DNA of 13,225 bases. It comes from an uncultured Eubacterium sp. GTDB taxonomy: Bacteria; Bacillota; Clostridia; Lachnospirales; Lachnospiraceae. The position numbers and the translations under genes are program-made. The stretch is from positions 1-13,225 of the forward strand of contig CAJOQF010000126.1 in the NCBI GenBank assembly GCA_905236295.1. Direction: 5' to 3'. Numbering within the stretch: the stretch's first letter is position 1; every line of letters starts with the position of its first letter. Below the pieces are notes generated by a model that saw nothing but the letters and a program-made list of their open reading frames with translations, was not told where the DNA came from and did not search any database. Positions 1 to 7,219 of the stretch are shown piece by piece.

Positions 1-1195
1 CCGCCTTCTTGCCCAGCTCGAACGCATTGTTTACATTCGCTGCCTTACCTGCCATGGCAAGCGCGTGCGCCGGCTCAAAGCGGTTCTTTAAAAGGCTTCC
101 GAGTTCAAGCCCGGCTCTTTCTATGTGAAGTCCCTTTAGAGGCGGCATAACATCCGGCACGCTAAAGAGTCTGTCCCCAAAAAGCTCGAATCTGCGGTCA
201 TCTCCGATAACGGGCGACTTAAACATTCCGGTGGCGAAATCCTCATATGCGTTTATCGCATCAACTATCACAGTGTTTTTCTTTCCGCCCTTTTTGTTCT
301 GTTTCTTACTCTTCTTCTCAGGCACAGCTTCAGTAGTATCCGGCTCACCGGTCTTTACGAGCTTTGCGCTGAAGTGTCCCTCTCCCCTTTGTCTGTGCGG
401 GTAGATCCTCTCCATCTTCTCGACTTTCATATCCGGGAAGTTTGAGACAAACCACTCTATGTTGTTCTCATTCTCCTCAATCGCAAACGTGCAGGTGGAG
501 TACACCATCTGTCCGCCCGGTTTGAGGGTCTGATATGCACAGCCGAGTATCTCGCGCTGGCGTTTTACACAGAGAGCCACATTATCTTCGCTCCACTCTT
601 CTATCGCCTCGGGATTCTTACGAAACATTCCTTCCCCCGAACAGGGCGCGTCAACCATCACACAGTCGAAAAACTCCCTGAAATGTTCCTCCACACTCTG
701 CGGCGTTTCATTTATAACCACAGCGTTTGTGATCCCGCATCTCTCCACGTTCGACGCAAGGATCTTTGCCCTTGATGCAACATACTCGTTTGCGACTATG
801 ATCCCCGTGCCGGCAAGGCGCTCGGCAAGCCGGGTAGTCTTCCCGCCCGGAGCGGCACACATATCGAGAATTTTCATCCCCGGCTCTATGTCAAACATCT
901 CCGCCGGAAGCATCGCCGAGGGTTCCTGGATGTAATACGCTCCCGCCTCGTGAAGCGGATGTTTGCCCGGTCGGTCATTTTCGCCATAATAATATCCATT
1001 CTCGGACCAGGAAATGCGCTCATAATGATCAAGGACTGCGTCCGGGATCTCTCCCACACAGTCCTTATCTGCTTTCAGTGTATTTATCCTTAAGCCGTAG
1101 GTTCTCGGTTCGTCGTAACTTGCGATAAACGCATCGTACTCGGATCCGAGCAGGGCTTTCATATCAGATTTGAAATCTTCGGGTAAAACTATCAT
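1..1195 (-). CDS. RsmF/NOP2/Sun-family 16S rRNA (cytosine-C5) methyltransferase, 3' end outside window
   Basis: This is an S-adenosylmethionine-dependent RNA methyltransferase expected to make 5-methylcytosine in 16S rRNA. The 398 codons in view show motif I DMCAAPGGK (residues 111-119), motif IV DAPCSGEGMFRK with Cys185, and motif VI STCT with Cys235. The paired cysteines are the release and nucleophilic residues of the family. An early QEPSAM segment and the GEGMFRK extension point to the RsmF branch rather than RsmB. A Lys-rich linker (residues 292-307) separates the catalytic core from the C-terminal RsmF-type region, whose end is not visible. The ATG at 1195 is chosen because an AGGCGGAG ribosome site lies just upstream, inside the end of the preceding gene. 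The stop of that gene is 4 bases away, so the two are probably co-transcribed and translationally coupled. The exact target cytosine cannot be read from the sequence. Confidence 0.9.
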   Translation of the reverse strand, partial: MIVLPEDFKSDMKALLGSEYDAFIASYDEPRTYGLRINTLKADKDCVGEIPDAVLDHYERISWSENGYYYGENDRPGKHPLHEAGAYYIQEPSAMLPAEMFDIEPGMKILDMCAAPGGKTTRLAERLAGTGIIVANEYVASRAKILASNVERCGITNAVVINETPQSVEEHFREFFDCVMVDAPCSGEGMFRKNPEAIEEWSEDNVALCVKRQREILGCAYQTLKPGGQMVYSTCTFAIEENENNIEWFVSNFPDMKVEKMERIYPHRQRGEGHFSAKLVKTGEPDTTEAVPEKKSKKQNKKGGKKNTVIVDAINAYEDFATGMFKSPVIGDDRRFELFGDRLFSVPDVMPPLKGLHIERAGLELGSLLKNRFEPAHALAMAGKAANVNNAFELGKKA

Positions 1196-1199
1196 CTGT

Positions 1200-2102
1200 T
1201 TATACTCCGCCTGTTATTATCCATGGTATCGGCTGAGTCTCATAAGTGTTGTCTTTTTTGAGCTTGGATACCGTGATCTGGATAACCTCCATATTTCCTA
1301 TGTTGTACTTCTTGAAGAGGTTTACTATCTCTGTGAGTGTTCCGAGGTCAAGTGTGTAGATGATAAATCTGCACTTTGGATTGACAGCAAGGAGCGCTTG
1401 TATCTCCTCCTCAAGATGCTTGTCTGCAACTATAAATCCGGTACCCGGAACCGGAAGCTTGGAGAGGGTCTCCTTTGTGGCGTCGGACACGATCTCCACA
1501 TTGTGAAGTCCGAACTTTCCGACGTTTTCTTCCATGGTCTCACGGTCGGTCTTGTTGTATTCAACGGCGATCACGCAGCCCTCGCTGACAGCCATAGCCG
1601 CCTCGACGGCGATACTCTCCCCGCTGATGATGCAGATAGTGTCCTGAGCGTCGAGATTTAACATGCTCATCATGACAGCCCGGATCTCATGTCCGACATA
1701 TCGGATGGAGCCTGTGGAGAAGTTGTCGTTTCCGATACCTATCTTGAATGACGAGTGAGCATCATTGTTAATGATGAGCATAACGCACGGACCTTCTATC
1801 TCCATGTTTATGCAGTTTCTGATCTTTGTGACAGAGACATCTCCCTCGGGCTCCAAGCCCTCCTTGAACCAGATATCGCACTCTCCGAGACCCGAATCCC
1901 ACATCTCGTAGAAGAAGTTCTTGTGACCCGCGTCCGCAAACAAAAGTACTCTCTTGTTCGACTCAACCGTTGTGATGACATTCTTTTTCTTTACACTGAT
2001 ATCAAGTATCTTGACCTTCTCAAGATTCAGATCAGCCTTCTCGCTGAAATATTTAAGCCACGACAATACCATTTCGTTTGTAAATATTGAAGCTCTTTCC
2101 AT
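1200..2102 (-). CDS. Orphan CbiE/CbiT-like (precorrin methyltransferase-like) protein with degraded SAM motif
   Basis: This 300-residue protein resembles CobL/CbiET of cobalamin synthesis, but truncated. Residues 50-130 match the second half of a CbiE-type domain (a GPCVMLIINN strand, then GIGNDNFSTG). Residues 133-300 follow CbiT order: HEIRAVMMSML, a Rossmann strand, AVEAAMA, an acidic strand end IAVEYN, NVEIVSDAT and a final PWIITGG. The CbiE start with its GIGPG loop is absent. The SAM-binding glycine loop, normally D-x-G-x-G-x-G, reads CIISGESIAVEAA (157-169), so only one glycine remains. No other cobalamin gene is in view. The start is well set by GGAGGT 8 bases upstream of the ATG, behind a promoter-like sequence at 2135-2163. 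Cobalt-precorrin methylation seems unlikely; a remodelled methyltransferase fold with another role is my inference. Confidence 0.7.
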   Translation of the reverse strand: MERASIFTNEMVLSWLKYFSEKADLNLEKVKILDISVKKKNVITTVESNKRVLLFADAGHKNFFYEMWDSGLGECDIWFKEGLEPEGDVSVTKIRNCINMEIEGPCVMLIINNDAHSSFKIGIGNDNFSTGSIRYVGHEIRAVMMSMLNLDAQDTICIISGESIAVEAAMAVSEGCVIAVEYNKTDRETMEENVGKFGLHNVEIVSDATKETLSKLPVPGTGFIVADKHLEEEIQALLAVNPKCRFIIYTLDLGTLTEIVNLFKKYNIGNMEVIQITVSKLKKDNTYETQPIPWIITGGV

Positions 2103-2134
2103 AGTGGCACACCTCCGAAAAAATTCTATTTATT

Positions 2135-2163
2135 AGTATACCTTCTTTGCCCCTGTCGCACAA
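2135..2163 (-). promoter_or_regulatory. Probable sigma-A promoter for the CbiT-like/rRNA methyltransferase unit
   Basis: On the minus strand, TATACT (2135-2140) lies 17 bases downstream of TTGTGC (2158-2163). The -10 is good; the -35 matches only its TTG. The predicted start near 2128 leaves a leader of about 25 bases carrying GGAGGT (2111-2116). It diverges from the plus-strand promoter at 2178-2206. Confidence 0.5.
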
Positions 2164-2177
2164 GTAGACTTTTTGAA

Positions 2178-2206
2178 TTTACATAAGTCCGAAAAAAGTG
2201 TATAAT
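2178..2206 (+). promoter_or_regulatory. Sigma-A promoter of the Cache-GGDEF gene
   Basis: TTTACA (2178-2183) and a perfect TATAAT (2201-2206) are separated by exactly 17 bases. The expected start of transcription, near 2213, lies past the possible GTG start at 2211, which supports translation from the ATG at 2241. Confidence 0.75.
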
Positions 2207-2240
2207 ATAAGTGTTTTCACAAAAGGGAAGTGGTGTGACT

Positions 2241-4133
2241 ATGGCAAATTCCAACAAAAAAAAACCTATTACATCAATGTTTTCAATCTTAAAATATGCC
2301 AAAAAGTCTACAGTGGTGATGATAATCATTTCCATCTCCGCTCTTGCTGCCCTGTTTTTTTCCAGCTTTCATCTCATATATGAGAATCAGCGCGAAAATC
2401 TTGCAAACCGCGGACGCACAACAGCTTTCAACACAATGAACGACATCAACAAATTTCTTGAGCAGGGGCTGTTGGCAGTTGACGTCCTTTCCTACAGCAT
2501 AAATTCAATGATGATGCGCAACGCATCCGACTACGAGATACGCTCCTATCTCGTCTCCCAGTCAAACACATTCACCAATGCTCTCGACAGCAGTTTTTTC
2601 GGTGCCTACGGTCTATTTAACGGCACTTTTCTCGGCGGAGTCGGATTTGAACCCGAATCGGATTTCGATCCCCTGACAAGACCATGGTATACCGCGGCAA
2701 TCAACTCCAATGGGCAGACCACCCTTGTTTCACCCTATGAAAATGCCCAGACTCATACCACAATGATGTCCATCTCCAAACAGCTTTCCAACAAGGATGA
2801 CGTTGTTGCGGTGGACATGTCCCTTCGAAAGCTTCAAAAGACCTTTGAGGACAATATCTCGGACGAAGTGGCTGCCTTGATGCTGCTTGACGACTCCGGA
2901 AAAGTGATCGTCCATTCAGATTTAAATGAAGTAGGGAAAAATTACTTCGAGGACAGCACCGGAATCGGCGCAAAGATTCACGGAATCCTTACAAAAGAGA
3001 TTTCGCCCGATGCCAACTATTCGGATTTCGAGATAAAACACGACGGTCACAGATATGCTGTCTGCTATCAGCTTTTAAACGACCAGTGGTATGTCGTGTC
3101 ACTTACCAGTGAAGATTATATCTACAAACAGCTAAACTACATCTATTTTATTCTCACCGCTTTTTCAGTGCTGATGATCTTTATTGCCATCCGCATTATA
3201 GTCTACAGCGCCAAACGCCAAAAATCGGTGACAGAACTCGACAATCAGATAAAATCCATGGGAGACATATATCTCTCAATCCACATAATCAACCTGAACA
3301 AAGATACCTTCAAGGAAATACGTTCAAATGCGAAGGACCTTGAAAGCGCTCTGCACCAGGTCAGTAATCATGCCCGGGATCAGATACGTGCTATGATGGA
3401 TATCCTGACCCAGGAATCCTTCAAGCCGACCATGATGTCCTTTATAGATCTTGACACCTTAAACAACCGTCTCGCAAATGTCAACACCATAACCTACGAG
3501 TTTGTTGACTGGCACAACTCCTGGAGCAGAGCAAGATTCGTTGTAGTTGATCGAAACAAGGACTCATCCCCTCACCATGTAATGTGGCTTATAGAGGCTA
3601 TAGACAAGGAAAAACGTGAGCACGAAAAATTGCGATACCTGTCTGAGACGGATCAGATGACCGGTATCAACAATCGTGCAAGCGGCTCGAAAAAGATACA
3701 GGAGTATATCGCCTCAGGTATATATGGTCTCTTCATAATAATCGATGCAGACAAATTCAAATCGGTCAACGATAACTATGGACATTCTACCGGCGATAAG
3801 GTTATAATCGAAATTGCAGAATGTATGAAGCGCGCCTTTAGAGGCGATGATATCATCATGCGCTTGGGCGGCGATGAATTTGCCGCATATCTTTCTACTG
3901 TTGCCGACAAAAAAACTGCTGATATTATCATCGATAGATTTTTCAGGGAGATCGACAGCATAGATATTCCCACCCTTGGTGATCACAAGATCAACGTCAG
4001 CGTGGGATGTGCTTTCAAACGCAACGAAGATGATCACGACTTTGACGCTCTTTATCAGCACGCAGACACATGTCTGTACCTAAGCAAGGAGGTTGTCGGA
4101 AATAAGGCTACATTCTTCAATGATGAGCCTTGA
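2241..4133 (+). CDS. Membrane Cache-domain sensor diguanylate cyclase (GGDEF)
   Basis: This 630-residue protein is predicted to make cyclic di-GMP in response to an extracellular ligand. Its order is: a short basic N-terminus; membrane helix about 25-47; an extracytoplasmic double-Cache region about 48-298 with the typical RPWYTAA motif (147-153) and LDDSGKV (216-222); membrane helix about 299-324; a cytoplasmic PAS-like linker about 335-455; then the GGDEF domain. The catalytic motif GGDEF is at 543-547. Metal and GTP-binding residues look intact (DADKFKSVND). An inhibitory I-site RGDD (534-537) sits at the canonical five-residue distance, so product feedback is likely. The ATG at 2241 is preferred over an in-frame GTG at 2211 because the promoter places the transcript start downstream of 2211; the ribosome site (AGGGAAG, 10 bases upstream) is modest. 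The gene is single, divergent from its left neighbour and convergent with the kinase gene on its right. The ligand is unknown. Confidence 0.93.
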   Translation: MANSNKKKPITSMFSILKYAKKSTVVMIIISISALAALFFSSFHLIYENQRENLANRGRTTAFNTMNDINKFLEQGLLAVDVLSYSINSMMMRNASDYEIRSYLVSQSNTFTNALDSSFFGAYGLFNGTFLGGVGFEPESDFDPLTRPWYTAAINSNGQTTLVSPYENAQTHTTMMSISKQLSNKDDVVAVDMSLRKLQKTFEDNISDEVAALMLLDDSGKVIVHSDLNEVGKNYFEDSTGIGAKIHGILTKEISPDANYSDFEIKHDGHRYAVCYQLLNDQWYVVSLTSEDYIYKQLNYIYFILTAFSVLMIFIAIRIIVYSAKRQKSVTELDNQIKSMGDIYLSIHIINLNKDTFKEIRSNAKDLESALHQVSNHARDQIRAMMDILTQESFKPTMMSFIDLDTLNNRLANVNTITYEFVDWHNSWSRARFVVVDRNKDSSPHHVMWLIEAIDKEKREHEKLRYLSETDQMTGINNRASGSKKIQEYIASGIYGLFIIIDADKFKSVNDNYGHSTGDKVIIEIAECMKRAFRGDDIIMRLGGDEFAAYLSTVADKKTADIIIDRFFREIDSIDIPTLGDHKINVSVGCAFKRNEDDHDFDALYQHADTCLYLSKEVVGNKATFFNDEP

Positions 4134-4270
4134 CGACTCCGGCAAAGTCGTGGCTCATACCGATGAAAACCAAACAGGCCACAACTACCGGATCGAAACC
4201 GACACCTTTGGACATGATGTGGGCGACAAGGTTCTCATCGCAATTTCAGACTGTCTGGCAAAAACTTTCC
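4126..4270 (+). pseudogene. Collapsed remnant of a second Cache-GGDEF gene
   Basis: Read on the plus strand in the frame of 4126, this stretch gives SLDDSGKVVAHTDENQTG followed at once by DTFGHDVGDKVLIAISDCL and AKTF. The first part matches the Cache LDDSGKV segment of the neighbouring cyclase (residues 216 onward), and 19 of 20 bases at 4129-4148 equal 2886-2905. The second part is the early GGDEF core. In the intact cyclase these segments are about 290 residues apart, so roughly 0.9 kb is missing, with the join near 4195-4203. The GGDEF motif, the I-site and everything beyond are gone. The homology stops near 4270, where the convergent kinase coding sequence begins. It starts inside the stop region of the intact cyclase and has no start signal of its own. 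It is best read as the debris of a paralogous neighbour removed by deletion. Confidence 0.75.
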
Positions 4271-7195
4271 AAGTTTTTCTTTGTAATCACGCCATGAATC
4301 TATAAAAACACTGTGTATCGAGGAGATAACATCCATCTCATAATTGTGCACAGCCAGTTCAAGACGGTTGGCCATACTTGCAAGGATCATGATACCGATG
4401 GTCGCTGAAGAGCTCTTCATGGAATGCGTCTGCAATTCATATCTCCTAAGTGCATCTCTAAATGCATCATCTTTGGCAGAATGTGTAGAAAGATATTGTG
4501 ACGCCTTGTTTGCATCGAGCTCTCCATCATCATCAATACCGATAAGCTCCTTCATTTCAGAGTAGACTGCTTCGAGTTTGTCTGCATTTTCATATAAGGA
4601 GTCATAAAAGTCCTGCATGATCTCTATCAGAACATATCCTTTTGGAAGATGCATTCTGGCATAACTGAAATCCATTCCCTCTACAGTAACAAAATCGTCT
4701 TTTTTCCGATCAGAATTTTCTGAATCCCTCTCCCCTTCAACTTTTATTATAAGCTCAGACGGAAGCATGTCATAGAGCATTCTCTCCATACGCTTTGGAT
4801 TGATCGGTTTCTCAAGGAAATTGTCAAACCCTATTTCTTTGTAATAGTCCCTTGATCCCGATGCCGCATTTGCAGAAAGTGCCACAATCCCTGTATGCCT
4901 GTTAGGAGAACCGTCATCACTCCTGATCTTTTCCATGACCTCTATTCCATTTACATCCGGCATCATATGATCGAGGAATATCAGATCATACTTTTCCTGT
5001 TTTGACAGGGTAAGACCTTCAGCTCCACAGGTGGCTGTGGTAATTTGAATGCCGGTCTCCTTCAAAAGTCTGGTAAAGACTTTCAGATTCATAGCATTAT
5101 CATCCGCAACCAGAATTTTTGCCTCCGGTGCTTTAAAACTACTCATATACTTCGTTGCCAGATTACGCCTGAATCTTTCTTCAAAATTACCCAGTGGTTT
5201 AACGTCAACAATCTTTTGTCTGAGCAAGAACCAGGTTTTTGTCCATTTTTTGTATTCGCTGTCAATCTCAAGTTTACTGCCCATCATTTTTAGCAGGTGA
5301 CAGGCTATCGTCATTGGAATGCCCGCATCCTTTAACACACTTTTACCGGTTTCATCGTCAGACTCCAATGCCTCAAGGATTTGCGGTATATTTTCCTTTT
5401 TAACCTCACATCCCGGATCTGTCACCTCAAACTTTAGAATAAGCTCGTCATGATCTCTCTCTCCGGTCACATTCATTATGATCTTGCCCTCATCGGTAAA
5501 GCGTACGGCAGTCAACAGAATATTGGTCATAATCTGTTTTATCTTCACATCATCACCGAAAAGAACCGTCGGAAGATCTGAATCCACATTTATAACAAAC
5601 TCAAGATTACCCTCCTTGATCTTGACCAATACAATCTGTACAACATCCTGCAATATACTTGCCAGTCCATAGTTCACAGGATTAATGGTGACATTTCCCG
5701 CATTGATCCTGGAAAGATCAAGGATATCGTTTATCATGGACAACAGTGTCCTGCCGGCATTTTGAACGTCGTTTGCATACTCTCTTATGACACGTTCGTG
5801 GCTCTCCCTCAGGATCATCTCATCCATACCTATAACCGCATTTATAGGCGTGCGAATCTCATGGGACATCTTTGAAAGGAAACTCGACTTGGCTTTGCTC
5901 GCCTCATGCGCCTTATCAGTCATATCCTGAAGGTCCGCCGTCACCGCCTTCATGAAATTCATCATGCTGTACTCGGTGAGATTTACTTTTTCTTTGGAAG
6001 CTTCAAGCACCTGCTTTATCTCATTTGCCCTGTCCCTATCGCATGCGCCCTCTCTCATACCGAATGTTACAAGTGCACTGTTTAAAACCCCACCGAAATC
6101 ATTTTTCATGAGGAGTTCTGCATTTCCGTGAAAATAGGCAAGCTCTGGCTTTACCCTCTTGTAGTAATCGATCTCTCTTTTTTCCTCTTCTTTAAGGAAG
6201 AGCATCCTGTTGACACATACCGACAACAGCATTGCATCCGGCACGAAATCGGCATAATCCATACTGTCATCATAGATTTCCGTAAAAATACCCTCCGGAA
6301 CTCCATAAGAAAATCTAAGACGATCTCCTTTTTTTATCGGCAATGCGTACTCGAGTCGTCCATCATTTCTCCACTCCATAGGAATCCTTGCAAACACTTT
6401 TCCGTCCCGCTCTATCGTTGTTGGGAACTTGCTTATATCCAGGGAACTTATCAAAGTGGTCTTGTAATCTATTCCAAGGTATTTTTTGTAGATCTCTGCT
6501 GCCGGTTTATGGTCAATTTCTGTTATGGTATACTCTCCGTCGGTCCCTGTAATTTCCATGTAATTTCCGACCGAAGTCCAGCCGAAATTGTAGGATGTTT
6601 TTATCTCGAGGCTCTTCCCACACAGGACGATCAGCAAAACAGCGTTCTCTCTGATCTGATCTTCGTCAAACACATAGCAGACTCCACCGAAATGTCTAAA
6701 GAAAGTTGAAACCGCCGCAATCCCTCCAAATACAGGAACGTCGGGAAATCCGTCCAAAATACCTTCAAAAATAACTCTTGAAATCTCTCCAGACCTCGAA
6801 CCAAACGCAATTATTCCCTTTACATCATCATGCTGTTTGACAAAGGTATTTAGTCCTTTTCCTGCCACCTGCTCCGAAAATCCCCTGTCATATGATATTG
6901 TAATGTCAAAGGAGGCCTCTTCAAACAGTAAAAATGTAAATACCGTGTGCTCATCAAAATTAAACCCCTGATCCACCCGGTCAAAGTGAGTGGCTCCGCA
7001 AATCCTGGCTTTGAGGAGGGAACTTTTTATATCAGATATTTTGGAACGGATCCTGTCCTTATCCCAATTCTGTTCGAACATCAAAACAAGAACCTGTGCC
7101 GCTTTTTTGTACTCGGCAAGGCATAATACCTCATTTATCATTCGCTCAAAAGATCCGTCTTTAAAATCAGTAATGTGATAAGTCAACTGTTTCAT
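4235..7195 (-). CDS. FIST hybrid histidine kinase with intact His, receiver and Hpt but dead ATP-binding domain
   Basis: This is a 986-residue soluble protein with no membrane helix. Domains in order: FIST_N about 30-205 (VFGGIAA near 155); FIST_C about 215-400 (TITEIDHKPAAEIY at 223-236); HisKA with MSHEIRTP and phospho-acceptor His445; a HATPase region about 540-660; a receiver about 693-812 with Asp698/Asp699, Asp742, Ser774 and Lys796; and a C-terminal Hpt-like helical domain with His924 (THSMKSS). The ATPase core is broken: the essential N-box Asn is Thr562, the G1 box reads DPGCEV (593-598), the F box reads ALESDD (609-614) and the G2 box reads DAGIPM (623-628). It should therefore be unable to bind ATP but able to receive and relay phosphate. 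Its paralogue ends 24 bases upstream. An ATG exists at 7210, but 7195 fits the ribosome site and the alignment. The last seven residues (PDSLKLR) come from foreign sequence past a deletion junction. Confidence 0.92.
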   Translation of the reverse strand: MKQLTYHITDFKDGSFERMINEVLCLAEYKKAAQVLVLMFEQNWDKDRIRSKISDIKSSLLKARICGATHFDRVDQGFNFDEHTVFTFLLFEEASFDITISYDRGFSEQVAGKGLNTFVKQHDDVKGIIAFGSRSGEISRVIFEGILDGFPDVPVFGGIAAVSTFFRHFGGVCYVFDEDQIRENAVLLIVLCGKSLEIKTSYNFGWTSVGNYMEITGTDGEYTITEIDHKPAAEIYKKYLGIDYKTTLISSLDISKFPTTIERDGKVFARIPMEWRNDGRLEYALPIKKGDRLRFSYGVPEGIFTEIYDDSMDYADFVPDAMLLSVCVNRMLFLKEEEKREIDYYKRVKPELAYFHGNAELLMKNDFGGVLNSALVTFGMREGACDRDRANEIKQVLEASKEKVNLTEYSMMNFMKAVTADLQDMTDKAHEASKAKSSFLSKMSHEIRTPINAVIGMDEMILRESHERVIREYANDVQNAGRTLLSMINDILDLSRINAGNVTINPVNYGLASILQDVVQIVLVKIKEGNLEFVINVDSDLPTVLFGDDVKIKQIMTNILLTAVRFTDEGKIIMNVTGERDHDELILKFEVTDPGCEVKKENIPQILEALESDDETGKSVLKDAGIPMTIACHLLKMMGSKLEIDSEYKKWTKTWFLLRQKIVDVKPLGNFEERFRRNLATKYMSSFKAPEAKILVADDNAMNLKVFTRLLKETGIQITTATCGAEGLTLSKQEKYDLIFLDHMMPDVNGIEVMEKIRSDDGSPNRHTGIVALSANAASGSRDYYKEIGFDNFLEKPINPKRMERMLYDMLPSELIIKVEGERDSENSDRKKDDFVTVEGMDFSYARMHLPKGYVLIEIMQDFYDSLYENADKLEAVYSEMKELIGIDDDGELDANKASQYLSTHSAKDDAFRDALRRYELQTHSMKSSSATIGIMILASMANRLELAVHNYEMDVISSIHSVFIDSWRDYKEKLGKFLPDSLKLR

Positions 7196-7200
7196 ATAAT

Positions 7201-7208
7201 CTCTCCCC
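7201..7208 (-). promoter_or_regulatory. Ribosome binding site fixing the start of the downstream kinase
   Basis: GGGGAGAG on the minus strand lies 5 bases before the ATG at 7195. The alternative ATG at 7208-7210 overlaps this site and has no comparable one of its own. Translation from 7195 begins MKQLTYHI, which aligns with MKQIAYHI of the paralogue. Confidence 0.75.
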
Positions 7209-7219
7209 ATTATGCGGGA

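Noticed and set aside
1170..1661. Open frame of 163 codons on the plus strand, antisense to the CbiT-like gene
   Set aside because: It is fully inside a gene with homology and a strong ribosome site, has no such site itself and its translation resembles nothing.
2211..2213. GTG as start of the Cache-GGDEF gene
   Set aside because: It lies only 5 bases after the TATAAT box, at or before the expected transcript start; the ATG at 2241 is in frame and usable.
4133..4151. Stem-loop ACGACT-7 bases-AGTCGT as a terminator
   Set aside because: No T-run follows on either strand and it lies in old Cache coding sequence, so the symmetry is probably chance.
6128..6709. Open frame of 193 codons on the plus strand, antisense to the downstream kinase
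   Set aside because: It lies opposite conserved FIST coding sequence and has no start signals; it is a shadow frame.
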